Positions 42,575 to 51,171 of a stretch of DNA of 64,000 nt are shown in pieces. Made by a program: the position numbers and the translations under genes. The stretch comes from Gemmatimonadaceae bacterium (lineage in GTDB: Bacteria; Gemmatimonadota; Gemmatimonadetes; Gemmatimonadales; Gemmatimonadaceae): assembly GCA_035633115.1 (NCBI GenBank), contig DASQFN010000079.1, positions 186,001-250,000 on the forward strand. Reading direction: 5' to 3'. The notes below the pieces were generated by a model that saw only the letters and a program-made list of their open reading frames with translations, was not told the origin of the DNA and searched no databases. Positions within the stretch are counted from its first letter, which is position 1. Every line of letters starts with the position of its first letter.

Positions 42575-42934
42575 CTACTTCAAGTGCTTGTTGACGAGTC
42601 GTGTCATCTCGAACATTGAGACCTGCCTGCTTCCGCCGAACACGGGACGGAGATTGTCATCGGCGTTGATCATGCGACGGTTCTTGGAATCCTGCAGTCC
42701 TTTACGTCGGATGTAGGCCCACAGTTTCTTCGTCACCTCTGTGCGAGGAAGTGGAGAGCTTCCCACCACCGGAGCCAGCTGCGCGCTCGGCGTCATCGGC
42801 TTCATGAACGCTGCGCTGGGTACTCGCTTGGTTCCGGATTTCTTTCTGGCGGCTTTTCTCGAAGACTTTCTGGCGGTCTTCTTCCTGGCCGCTGGCCGTT
42901 TCTTCGCCGAGCTCTTCTTCTTCGCTTTTGCCAT
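42575..42934 (-). CDS. SWIB/MDM2-domain protein with histone-like Lys/Arg-rich N-terminus
   Basis: A 119-aa protein. The first about 40 residues are Lys/Ala/Arg-rich (AKKKSSAKKRPAARKKTARK and on), like bacterial histone H1-like tails that coat DNA. Residues about 55-119 form a SWIB domain (MTPSAQLAPVVGSSPLPRTEVTKKLWAYIRRKGLQDSKNRRMINADDNLRPVFG). Bacterial SWIB proteins occur in chlamydiae and a scatter of other phyla and probably bind DNA or chromatin-like complexes. ATG 42934 starts the basic tail directly. It is the first gene before lepB in a likely two-gene transcript. Confidence 0.88.
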   Translation of the reverse strand: MAKAKKKSSAKKRPAARKKTARKSSRKAARKKSGTKRVPSAAFMKPMTPSAQLAPVVGSSPLPRTEVTKKLWAYIRRKGLQDSKNRRMINADDNLRPVFGGSRQVSMFEMTRLVNKHLK

Positions 42935-43038
42935 CGCTTCTCCTGGTTGTTGATCGGGCGCAAACCGGGCGACGCCTATGCGCGTCGCGAGCAAGATAGA
43001 GCGGCAAATTGCGTGCGCAAGAGGGAAAACCGCGCTCT

Positions 43039-43920
43039 TTACGAGAGAAGAAGCCGCATCATCTTCACATCGTACTCGTCGGGAGAGTCGTCGCCGTCGG
43101 CAATTTCGTAGTTCTTCTGAGGAGTCTCCAGCACGAGCGGAACACCGTTTGTCCGCCTGTCGCTCATCAGCCAGTGAAACGGCTCTGCTCCGATGTATCC
43201 GTCACCGATGAGCACATGCCTGTCCCTGTTGGATCCCAGCGGCGTCGCACTGTCGTTGAGATGGAAGAACGACGGAGGCTCTCCCGTTTTCTTCTCGAAC
43301 TCGTCGAGGATCGCGGACAGATCCTTCTTCGATTTCGTTATGTCGTAGCCCGAGCAGAATAGGTGACACGTGTCGAGTCCGTACCCTGTGCGCGGGCGAA
43401 GCGACTTCGGGACCTCGGAGAGCATCCACCCGATCTCCTCGGCGGTGCGGCCCATTGTGCGTCCCGCGCCGGCCGTGTTCTCGATGAGAAGCCGCGTTGG
43501 CGAATCGATTGTCTCGAGTGCCACGATGATCGCGCGGGCGATTCGTTTTGCCGATGCAGAGGGCTCGCTCGGTCCTGCTGATCCCGGGTGAAAGCACACC
43601 TGCCCGACGCCGAGCGCACTCGAGCGCTCGAGCTCTTTCGTCAGACCTCCGCTCGCCCGCGCCCATTTATCGTCGTCCGGCGTCGCGACGCTCAGGACGT
43701 ACGCAGCGTGCACGATGACCGCCTGAGGCTTGATCTGCGACTCTGCCAGCGCCGCTTTGAACCGCGCAACGCGCTCCGGCTTGATGTTCGACTTGTCCCC
43801 GTAGAATTTCGGGATCGCCGTAAAGAGCTGCATCGCCGTCATGCCGGCGTTCGCCGCCCGCCTGACGGCCATGTGGATGCCGCCGTTTTCTATCGTGTGG
43901 GCCCCGAGGAGCTTTGACAT
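43039..43920 (-). CDS. nfo: Endonuclease IV (deoxyribonuclease IV)
   Basis: A 293-aa AP endonuclease of the TIM-barrel, tri-zinc family that incises abasic sites in base-excision repair. The recognisable blocks are LLGAHTIENGGIHMAVRRAANAGMTAMQLF, VIVHAAYV, VCFHPGSAG, LIENTAGAGRTMG, GYGLDTCHLFCSGYD and FFHLNDSATPLGSNRDRHVLIGDGYIG, whose His, Glu and Asp bind zinc. It is likely monocistronic and is preceded by a bidirectional terminator. Confidence 0.96.
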   Translation of the reverse strand: MSKLLGAHTIENGGIHMAVRRAANAGMTAMQLFTAIPKFYGDKSNIKPERVARFKAALAESQIKPQAVIVHAAYVLSVATPDDDKWARASGGLTKELERSSALGVGQVCFHPGSAGPSEPSASAKRIARAIIVALETIDSPTRLLIENTAGAGRTMGRTAEEIGWMLSEVPKSLRPRTGYGLDTCHLFCSGYDITKSKKDLSAILDEFEKKTGEPPSFFHLNDSATPLGSNRDRHVLIGDGYIGAEPFHWLMSDRRTNGVPLVLETPQKNYEIADGDDSPDEYDVKMMRLLLS

Positions 43921-43957
43921 ACTGCGTGGCCGGAGCAGGAAGTGTGCTTGCTAAAAT

Positions 43958-43998
43958 GCAAACGGGGACCGGCTCACCCCGAGCCGGCCCCCGCTTTT
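43958..43998. terminator. Bidirectional rho-independent terminator
   Basis: A 13-base stem with one mismatch (43963-43975 with 43981-43993, 5-base ACCCC loop) is flanked by CTTTTAT on the plus side and TTTGCATTTTA on the minus side. It ends the barrel gene at 44014 before nfo. Confidence 0.75.
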
Positions 43999-44013
43999 AT
44001 CGGTGCGGAAGTC

Positions 44014-44598
44014 CTATCTGAACAGCAATCCGACCGAGATTGGAATGAACATCGTGTTCGAGTCGTCCGCGATGGTGTCGTCACTGTCGAAGATCATGTG
44101 CCACCTAGCTTCTATTATCGACGTGAAGCCGCTCAGCGGAACCTGGACCCCGGCGCCGATGTTGATACCGCCTTTGTTCTCTGACTCAAAACCGCCGCAA
44201 TCGCTGCAGCCCACCCGATACAACCCGCCCCCGCCGATGATGTACGGCCGCACGGTTGCCGGCTCGGTCATCGGGAACCTGAAAACCCCGTTAACCGTTG
44301 CGGTGAGAATATTGAAATCCACATCCTCGCCGACATCCTGCTCGCTGCCGAAACTGTGGTAGACTACCTCGCCCCGAATCCCGAGAGGAAAATAGGGTCC
44401 GTTCCACTCGACCAGACCTCCCGCATGCCACCCCATTTTGACAGCGTCGCCGAAGTCTCCCAGCGGAACTGACGCACCGGCGACAACTCCGAATGCGATG
44501 GGATTCCCCTGTGCCTGCAACGGACTCAGGGCAAGCGTCGACGCGAGCGCCGCCGCCCCAACAAATGACCAACCCCTCCACTTGCTTGTACGTGTCAT
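44014..44598 (-). CDS. Outer-membrane beta-barrel protein
   Basis: A 194-aa exported protein. Signal SFVGAAALASTLALSPLQAQ, then about eight amphipathic strands (IAFGVVAGASVPLGDF, WHAGGLVEW, LGIRGEVVYHSFG, VNGVFRF, VRPYIIGGGGLYRVG, GGINIGAGVQVPLSGFTSIIEARWHMI, TMFIPISVGLLFR). It ends in Phe-Arg. This is the OmpA/OmpW-like small barrel pattern. A Cys-containing loop (GCSDCGGFESEN) is a curious feature that may bind metal or form a disulfide. ATG 44598 starts the signal; the frame to 44742 is a shadow extension. Confidence 0.8.
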   Translation of the reverse strand: MTRTSKWRGWSFVGAAALASTLALSPLQAQGNPIAFGVVAGASVPLGDFGDAVKMGWHAGGLVEWNGPYFPLGIRGEVVYHSFGSEQDVGEDVDFNILTATVNGVFRFPMTEPATVRPYIIGGGGLYRVGCSDCGGFESENKGGINIGAGVQVPLSGFTSIIEARWHMIFDSDDTIADDSNTMFIPISVGLLFR

Positions 44599-44788
44599 CT
44601 TCTGCCTCTCGTTCTTGAGGTTGCGCCACCGTGCGCGAACGCGCACGGACTTGCATCTGTCACTCTCAGGCCACCGCGGTGCGAAACTAGAACCTTCGAC
44701 CCAAAGCGCAACGGTTATCTCAGGTGCAAACACAAGACGCATACCAGAGCAAGCAAATTGTGGAAAGCGAAATAAGTGATGTTGATAT

Positions 44789-45553
44789 TTATCGCCACAC
44801 GCCGTCCCGGTATGCAGGCCGTGTGGCGCTCACCCGAGGGTCAGCCGAGTGATCGCTCCACCACACCCGCACTGAATCACCCGCCACCTCGACGGTCGGC
44901 TGACGCGCTCGCTCGTTGGCACTCGACACAACCTCGCCAGCTTTGAAGATGTGTCCCATCGAACGTGACACGGCAACACCAACACTCGGTGTGAGGCTGT
45001 TTGGATCTTCATAAGCGACAGCCACCCGGTCGCCCGCACCCGAGACGCTCACCCACGCAGGATTGTCGCCGAATACTATCGGCACCGGCGCATGGAATGT
45101 CCGCCCGCTGTCCATCGAGTGCGCGAAGAACACGCCACGACCCGCCGCCGGCTCGGCGAAGTACGCGAGGTACACATAGCCGGTTGACGAGTCGGCGGCG
45201 ATTGACGGAGGCGGTCGCCCGCAACCGCGGATGCTCCTGTCGGTCGAGTCGGCAACAACCGGCGCCGTCCAGCTCTTTCCGCCGTCGGGCGACTGGGACA
45301 CGAGAAGCACGCCACTGCTGTCCCTTTGCGCCGACCACCAGGCAGCGAGCAATCGCGACCCTTTGCGTGTTGCACGCACCGATGCCGGACATCCGGCAGC
45401 CTGCGGCCACACGCTTTCAAATGCCACCGTTGCCGGGAGTCGCGGCCCATCGAGCCTGATCTCGTTCCAGACAATGTCGCCTTCGCTGCACGCGACGACG
45501 GACAGTCCGAGCGCCCCCAGCATCACCAGTGTCCACCGGCGCGCGTCCGTCAT
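44789..45553 (-). CDS. Sialidase-like (BNR-repeat) beta-propeller lipoprotein
   Basis: A 254-aa lipoprotein with lipobox VVACSEG. Two Asp-box motifs, SPDGGKSW and SMDSGRTF, mark BNR propeller blades, and LAYFAEPAAGRGVFF and VAVAYED repeat the same geometry. The size covers a small propeller without a clear sialidase Arg triad, so a binding or scaffold role is as likely as glycan cleavage. ATG 45553 starts the signal. It is divergent from pruA with 66 bases between. Confidence 0.78.
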   Translation of the reverse strand: MTDARRWTLVMLGALGLSVVACSEGDIVWNEIRLDGPRLPATVAFESVWPQAAGCPASVRATRKGSRLLAAWWSAQRDSSGVLLVSQSPDGGKSWTAPVVADSTDRSIRGCGRPPPSIAADSSTGYVYLAYFAEPAAGRGVFFAHSMDSGRTFHAPVPIVFGDNPAWVSVSGAGDRVAVAYEDPNSLTPSVGVAVSRSMGHIFKAGEVVSSANERARQPTVEVAGDSVRVWWSDHSADPRVSATRPAYRDGVWR

Positions 45554-45619
45554 CGCTCTCCAATCCGTCGGAGGGTATCTTTCGAGGTCCAGACCAGAAT
45601 CATCTCCAGGAATAATCGC

Positions 45620-47410
45620 ATGGGCGCATCCACCATTCGACCTGCACCCGCCGGCACTTCCGCACCGGCTCCAGCTTCTACCCAGAAACCTTCGCCGGCT
45701 TCCACCGGCAGCCAGGCCGCCGCCGACGCTTCGGAATCCGCGGCGTTCGCGCCCGCCGGCGGCGCGCAGTCTTCTCCGGTCTCCGGGTTCAATGGCAACC
45801 GCCGCGTTCCCGCGCCCGTCAATGAGCCGGTGAAAAGCTACGCTCCGGGAAGCGCCGAGCGTGCCGCGCTCAAGCAGAGACTGAGGGAGATGGCCGGCGA
45901 GCGCGTCGACATCCCGCTGATAATCGGAGGAAAGGAAGTCCGTACGGGCGATCTCGCACAGTCGGTGATGCCGCACAACCACCAGCACGTCCTCGCCGAT
46001 TACCACCTTGCAAAAGCGTCGAACATCGACGACGCCGTCGAGGCGGCGCGGGCTGCGTCGCGCGAATGGGCTAACTGGGCCTGGGAGGATCGGGCCGCTG
46101 TATTTCTGAAAGCAGCGGAGCTTCTCACGACCAGCTGGCGCGCGACGCTGAACGCCGCAACGATGCTGGGCCAGTCGAAAACCGCATTCCAGGCAGAGAT
46201 CGACGCGGCGTGCGAGCTAATCGATTTCTGGCGATTCAATCCGCACTACGCTCAACAGCTGTACGACCAGCAGCCGCTGAGCGATCACTCGATGTGGAAC
46301 CAGCTGGACTATCGTCCGCTGGAGGGATTCGTCTACGCCGTCACGCCGTTCAATTTCACGTCGATAGCCGGAAATCTTCCCACCGCGCCAGCGCTGATGG
46401 GAAATACCGTTATCTGGAAGCCCGCGTCGAGCGCGATGCTGAGTGGCTACTACATCATGCGTCTGCTCGAGGAGGCGGGACTTCCGCCGGGAGTGATCAA
46501 CTTCGTTCCCGGCGACGCGGCAACCATCTCGGACAGGCTGCTCGGTCACCACGATCTCGCCGGCGTGCACTTCACCGGCAGCACCGGTGTCTTCAACAGC
46601 ATGTGGCGGACAGTCGGCGCCAGCATGTCGAAGTACCGCTCGTATCCCCGCATCGTCGGCGAGACAGGCGGCAAGGATTTCATCGTCGCGCACGCGTCAG
46701 CCGACCCTGCGGCGCTTTCCGTCGCGATCGCGCGTGGGGGATTCGAATATCAGGGACAGAAATGCTCGGCGGCGAGTCGCATCTACGTTCCTGAATCAAT
46801 CTGGCCCGAAGTGCGCGACCGTACCGTTGCAATCATGAAGGAGCTGAAGATGGGCGACCCTGCGGACTTCAGGAACTTCATGGGCGCTGTCATCGACAAG
46901 CGCGCGTTCGACAAGATCGGCGAGTATGTGGCGCACGGCCGAGACAACGCGCAGATCATCGCCGGTGGTGGAGTGCACGGGGACGAGGGATACTTCGTGG
47001 AGCCTACTCTCGTCGAGACGCACGATCCGTCGTACAAGCTTTTGTGCGAGGAGATATTCGGACCGGTCGTGACGGCTCACGTCTACGCCGACGCGAAGTG
47101 GGAGGAGACACTCGCGACAGTCGACCAGACTTCGCCCTATGCTCTCACCGGGGCGATCTTCGCGCGCGACCGCGCCGCAGTGCGGACAGCATCTGTCGCG
47201 CTGAGGAATGCGGCCGGAAACTTCTACATCAACGACAAGCCTACGGGTGCGGTGGTTGGGCAGCAGCCCTTCGGCGGTGCGCGCGGCTCGGGTACGAACG
47301 ACAAGGCCGGCTCCATCCTCAACCTCGTTCGCTGGGTGAGTGCCCGAACCATCAAGGAGACATTCTCGCCGCCGCTCGACTACAGGTATCCGTTCATGGC
47401 GGAGGAATAG
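45620..47410 (+). CDS. pruA: 1-pyrroline-5-carboxylate dehydrogenase (L-glutamate gamma-semialdehyde dehydrogenase)
   Basis: A 596-aa NAD-dependent aldehyde dehydrogenase that oxidises P5C/glutamate semialdehyde, from proline or arginine catabolism, to glutamate. Catalytic Cys382 lies in YQGQKCSAAS and the general base Glu in IVGETGGKDF. PLIIGGKEVRTG and EDRAAVFLKAAELL are characteristic of the PutA/PruA type. The first ~65 residues are an Ala/Pro/Ser/Gly-rich extension (PAGTSAPAPASTQKPSPAST) not usual for the family. It starts a run of four genes with gaps of seven, four and three bases, so it is likely the first gene of a cyanophycin operon. Confidence 0.94.
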   Translation: MGASTIRPAPAGTSAPAPASTQKPSPASTGSQAAADASESAAFAPAGGAQSSPVSGFNGNRRVPAPVNEPVKSYAPGSAERAALKQRLREMAGERVDIPLIIGGKEVRTGDLAQSVMPHNHQHVLADYHLAKASNIDDAVEAARAASREWANWAWEDRAAVFLKAAELLTTSWRATLNAATMLGQSKTAFQAEIDAACELIDFWRFNPHYAQQLYDQQPLSDHSMWNQLDYRPLEGFVYAVTPFNFTSIAGNLPTAPALMGNTVIWKPASSAMLSGYYIMRLLEEAGLPPGVINFVPGDAATISDRLLGHHDLAGVHFTGSTGVFNSMWRTVGASMSKYRSYPRIVGETGGKDFIVAHASADPAALSVAIARGGFEYQGQKCSAASRIYVPESIWPEVRDRTVAIMKELKMGDPADFRNFMGAVIDKRAFDKIGEYVAHGRDNAQIIAGGGVHGDEGYFVEPTLVETHDPSYKLLCEEIFGPVVTAHVYADAKWEETLATVDQTSPYALTGAIFARDRAAVRTASVALRNAAGNFYINDKPTGAVVGQQPFGGARGSGTNDKAGSILNLVRWVSARTIKETFSPPLDYRYPFMAEE

Positions 47411-47417
47411 CCTCCGC

Positions 47418-50093
47418 GTGACGACGACCGCGGCCGCACGCACGCCGATCGGATCGCCCACCCGTTTCGATCCGGAAGAGCTGCGCGTCACGCGGATTCG
47501 CGCCCTTCGTGGTCCAAACTACTGGCGCCTCGCACCTGTCATCGCCGGCGATGTCGAGCAGGGTGCACTCGAGAAGGTCACGTCTGCCGACGTCCCGGGT
47601 TTTACCGAGCGACTGACGGGCGCAATCCCGTCGCTCGAATCGCACAAGTGTACCCGCGGGCATCATGGCGGATTCATCGAGCGCCTCGTCGAAGGAACGC
47701 ACTTCCCGCACATCCTGGAGCACGTCGCGCTCGAGCTGCAGACGCTCATCGGGAACGATGTCTCATTCGGTCGAGTGGTTCCCTCAGGCGACGAGGGGGT
47801 GTGGTGGCTGATCGTCGCCTACGAGGAGGAACAGGTCGGGCTGCAGGCGATGCGCGACGCGGTCAAGATCGTTCGCGCGTGCATCAGCGGTGAGAAGCTC
47901 GACGTCGGGTCGATCGTCGACGATCTCGTTTCGCTTTACGAATCTTCCCGGCTCGGCCCCTCCACCGGGGCGATCGTCGAGGAGGCGCGGCGTCGCGGCA
48001 TTCCCGTCCGCCGTCTCAACAATTACTCGCTGGTGCAGCTCGGGCTCGGCAGCAATCTCCACCGCATTCAGGCGACGCTCACCGATTCGACGAGCGCGAT
48101 CGGCGTGGAGATCGCGCAGGACAAGGACGACACCAAGCGCGTGCTGGAGAACATCGGACTGCCGGTCCCCAAGGGTGACGTCGCACGCACGGTCGAGGCC
48201 GCGCTCGACCTTGCAGAAGAGATCGGCTACCCGGTGATACTCAAGCCGCTCGCTGCCAATCACGGTCGCGGAATCTCCGGGCGTTGCGCCGACGCAGATG
48301 CACTTCGCGCGGCGTGGGAACGCTCGTCCGCTTACGGCTCGCGCATCGTTGTGGAGCAGTTCGCCGAAGGTCGCGACCATCGTGTTCTCGTAGTCAACGG
48401 GAAAGTCGTTGCTGCCGCCGAGCGTGTTCCAGCTCATGTCGTGGGCGATGGAAGGCACACGCTGGCCGAGCTGATCGCCAAAGCGAACGAGGATCCGCGC
48501 AGGGGTGTGGGACACACGAAAATGCTGACGCGGATTCCCACCGATTCGCGGGCGCTGGAGTATCTCGCCAGAGTCGGACGTACCATGCAGACCGTGCCTG
48601 CCGCTGGAGAGATGGTGGCGCTGGCCGCGACTGCGAATCTCTCGACTGGTGGGACGTCGATCGACCGCACCGATGAGATGCATCCGGACAACGTCACCGC
48701 CTGCGAGATGGCCGCAGGCGTGATCGGACTCGACATTGCGGGCATCGACGTCCTAACGCCGGACATCTCCATTCCGTTTCGCGAGAACAAGAGCGTCATC
48801 ATCGAGGTAAACGCGGGTCCGGGAATCAGAATGCACACTCATCCCGCGGAAGGACGAGCGAGGAACGTGGCGGCGCCGATCGTGGATATGCTGTATCCGC
48901 CGGGTGTCGAAGCGACGATTCCCGTTATTGCAGTCACCGGCACGAACGGGAAGACGACCGTCACCCGTCTCATTGCCCATCTTTTCCGCGTGACCGAGAA
49001 CACCGTCGGATTCACTACAACCGACGGTACGTATCTGGGCAACCGCCTGGTGATCGAGGGCGACATGACCGGCCCGTTCTCGGCGAACATCATCCTGTCG
49101 AATCCGACTGTCGACATCGCCGTTCTCGAGACAGCGCGCGGTGGAATTCTCCGCGCCGGGCTTGGCTTCGACGAATGCGACGTCGGTGTCGTGCTCAACG
49201 TCTCCGCGGATCACCTCGGGCTCCGCGGCATCAACACAGTCGAGCAGCTCGCGGATGTGAAAGGTGTCGTCGCCGCCGTCGTCAAGCGCGAGGGCCACGC
49301 GGTGTTGAACGCGGACGATCCGCTGGTTTACGCCATGCGGGATCGAACTCCGGGAGATATCGTGCTCTTCTCCACGAAACCCGAGGGGGAAAGCGCCGAG
49401 TTCGAGCAGCATCTGCTGCGCAATGGCATTGGTGCGCGAATAGAGAAGGACACGTTCGTCATCAGGCGCGGGCGCCTCCGCATTCCAATCGCCTCGGTGC
49501 GAGAGGTTCCGCTCATGCTGGGAGGAGCGGCGCGCTTTCAGCGCGAGAACGTGCTGGCGGCAATCGCCACCGCTTACGTGCAGGGAATGCGGTACGACGA
49601 CATCCGCGCCGGGCTTCTCTCTTTCTTCCCTTCTCCGTCGCTCACGCCAGGCCGCCTGAATCTCATGCGCGTCGGCAAGGGTCGCGTGCTCGTGGACTAC
49701 GCGCACAATCCCGCGGCGATTGCCGGCCTGATGGAATTCGTCTACAACCTCGACGCAGCCCGGCGAATTGGAATAATCACCGCGCCGGGCGACCGGCGCG
49801 ACGAGGATCTGCGAACCGTCGGCAGACTTTCAGCGAAGCTCGACCGCGTGATCGTCCGCGAAGACAAGTACCGCCGCGGACGTGAGCCGGGCGAGGTGTC
49901 TCGCCTCATCATCGAGGGGCTGCACGAGGCCGGAATGACCGACAGTCAGATCGAGATCATCTACAACGAGACTGAAGGTCTCGCGCACGCCGTGAGCCAG
50001 ATGGAGGACAACGACCTCGTGTTCGTCCTGGCCGACGAGGTTCCTGCAGTGCTCGCGCAGCTGGATCTTCTTTCCGGCGACCGTCACACCTGA
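47418..50093 (+). CDS. cphA: Cyanophycin synthetase (ATP-grasp + Mur ligase)
   Basis: An 891-aa enzyme that polymerises Asp backbone with Arg side chains (cyanophycin), or a related dipeptide. Domains: N-terminal CphA domain to about residue 170 (HHGGFIERLVEGTHFPHILEHVALELQ), ATP-grasp about 200-470 (YPVILKPLAANHGRGIS, and metal site IDVLTPDISIPF, IEVNAGPGIRMHTHP), and Mur ligase-like about 495-891 with P-loop GTNGKTT (508-514), ARGGILRAGLGFDECDVGVVLNVSADHLG and a C-terminal VLVDYAHNPAAI motif. All three are intact, so a functional synthetase is expected. Start: GTG at 47418 after pruA stop. Similar length to cyanobacterial CphA. Two genes downstream complete a synthesis and degradation cycle. 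Confidence 0.96.
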   Translation: MTTTAAARTPIGSPTRFDPEELRVTRIRALRGPNYWRLAPVIAGDVEQGALEKVTSADVPGFTERLTGAIPSLESHKCTRGHHGGFIERLVEGTHFPHILEHVALELQTLIGNDVSFGRVVPSGDEGVWWLIVAYEEEQVGLQAMRDAVKIVRACISGEKLDVGSIVDDLVSLYESSRLGPSTGAIVEEARRRGIPVRRLNNYSLVQLGLGSNLHRIQATLTDSTSAIGVEIAQDKDDTKRVLENIGLPVPKGDVARTVEAALDLAEEIGYPVILKPLAANHGRGISGRCADADALRAAWERSSAYGSRIVVEQFAEGRDHRVLVVNGKVVAAAERVPAHVVGDGRHTLAELIAKANEDPRRGVGHTKMLTRIPTDSRALEYLARVGRTMQTVPAAGEMVALAATANLSTGGTSIDRTDEMHPDNVTACEMAAGVIGLDIAGIDVLTPDISIPFRENKSVIIEVNAGPGIRMHTHPAEGRARNVAAPIVDMLYPPGVEATIPVIAVTGTNGKTTVTRLIAHLFRVTENTVGFTTTDGTYLGNRLVIEGDMTGPFSANIILSNPTVDIAVLETARGGILRAGLGFDECDVGVVLNVSADHLGLRGINTVEQLADVKGVVAAVVKREGHAVLNADDPLVYAMRDRTPGDIVLFSTKPEGESAEFEQHLLRNGIGARIEKDTFVIRRGRLRIPIASVREVPLMLGGAARFQRENVLAAIATAYVQGMRYDDIRAGLLSFFPSPSLTPGRLNLMRVGKGRVLVDYAHNPAAIAGLMEFVYNLDAARRIGIITAPGDRRDEDLRTVGRLSAKLDRVIVREDKYRRGREPGEVSRLIIEGLHEAGMTDSQIEIIYNETEGLAHAVSQMEDNDLVFVLADEVPAVLAQLDLLSGDRHT

Positions 50094-50097
50094 CTGA

Positions 50098-51168
50098 ATG
50101 ACTCTGCCCGACGCGTCGGCCGAGCTGCGGATGACTTCGCTCCACGCAACGCGAGGAGCGAACTTCTGGTCGCGGCGCCCGGTCACGCGGCTCGACATTC
50201 TGGTCGGTGCGTATGAGGGCATTTCCTCCGCTGAAGTACCCGGGTTTACCGAGACGCTCGTTTCCGCGATGCCCGGACTCGAGGAGCACCGCTGCAGCAT
50301 CGGGGAGCGGGGCGGGTTCATCACGCGGCTCCAGCGCGGCACATATGCGGCACATATCATCGAGCATGTCGCGCTCGAGCTGCAGAATACAATTGGCCAC
50401 GAGGCCGGCTTCGGGCGCACCCGCGGCGGCGATGTGGATGGTGAGTACACAATCGTGGTCGAGCATCTTCACGAGGCGGTGGGCCTTCGAGCCGCGGGCC
50501 TCGCGCTCGAGATAGTTCAGCAGGCTTTCTCCGGAACGCTTGGCTCCGTCGATTACGCGACGGCAGAGCTCGCCGCGATTGCGCAGACGCCGGACGTCCC
50601 TCGTCTGACTCAGCGCGTCGCGTGCGGAATTACCGGAGGGTCCAACCGGGCTGAAGCGCGCGCCGAGCTCGTGCGGCGCGGATTCGGGAACGGAGAGCTG
50701 ATTGTCGACGTGGCTCCCGCTTATCTTCTGCAGGCAGGACTTCCCTACTCACGGTCCGACATCGCAATCGTGCTCGACACGATGCTGACCGATGTGCCCG
50801 AGCGATACCGTGAGGAGGAGCGTGCACAGCGACTCGTGGCGACGGTGGCTGACGCAGTCGAGCGCGGCGGAATAGTCGTTGTGCCGGCGAAGGAATGGGA
50901 GGTTCAGGATCTCGTGCGCGACGCCGGCTGTCGCGTGGCGATCTTTGCGCCCGACGCGGACATCACGCGGCGTGACAAGAAGGTGGCGCGCGCCGCGGCA
51001 TATTGTGACGGAGGGAGAATCATCATCGAGACGCGCAGTGGAGTTGCCGATGGCGGAGCACTTCATGATCATGCGCCGGCAGGCGCGCAGGCCGCGGCGG
51101 CCCTCGCGGCATTCACGCTTCACGAGTTGCATCCGCACCGCGCGGCCGCAGCCTCCGCGACGGGTTAG
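50098..51168 (+). CDS. CphA-like paralogue lacking ATP-grasp domain and Mur P-loop
   Basis: A 356-aa protein. The first ~165 residues match the CphA N-terminal domain (RGGFITRLQRGTYAAHIIEHVALELQNTIG against the same region of the synthetase upstream). The remainder aligns with the central part of the Mur domain: DVAPAYLLQAGLPYSRSDIAIVLDTMLTDVPE matches ETARGGILRAGLGFDECDVGVVLNVSADHLG in CphA. No ATP-grasp is present, the P-loop GTNGKTT is replaced by ITGGSNRAEA, and the Mur C-terminal domain is missing. It is therefore a predicted non-catalytic paralogue, perhaps a regulatory or assembly subunit of CphA. It lies four bases after cphA. Confidence 0.8.
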   Translation: MTLPDASAELRMTSLHATRGANFWSRRPVTRLDILVGAYEGISSAEVPGFTETLVSAMPGLEEHRCSIGERGGFITRLQRGTYAAHIIEHVALELQNTIGHEAGFGRTRGGDVDGEYTIVVEHLHEAVGLRAAGLALEIVQQAFSGTLGSVDYATAELAAIAQTPDVPRLTQRVACGITGGSNRAEARAELVRRGFGNGELIVDVAPAYLLQAGLPYSRSDIAIVLDTMLTDVPERYREEERAQRLVATVADAVERGGIVVVPAKEWEVQDLVRDAGCRVAIFAPDADITRRDKKVARAAAYCDGGRIIIETRSGVADGGALHDHAPAGAQAAAALAAFTLHELHPHRAAAASATG

Positions 51169-51171
51169 AGC

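Noticed and set aside
48753-49706. Minus-strand frame of 317 codons
   Set aside because: Antisense to cphA, Arg/His-rich, no motif.
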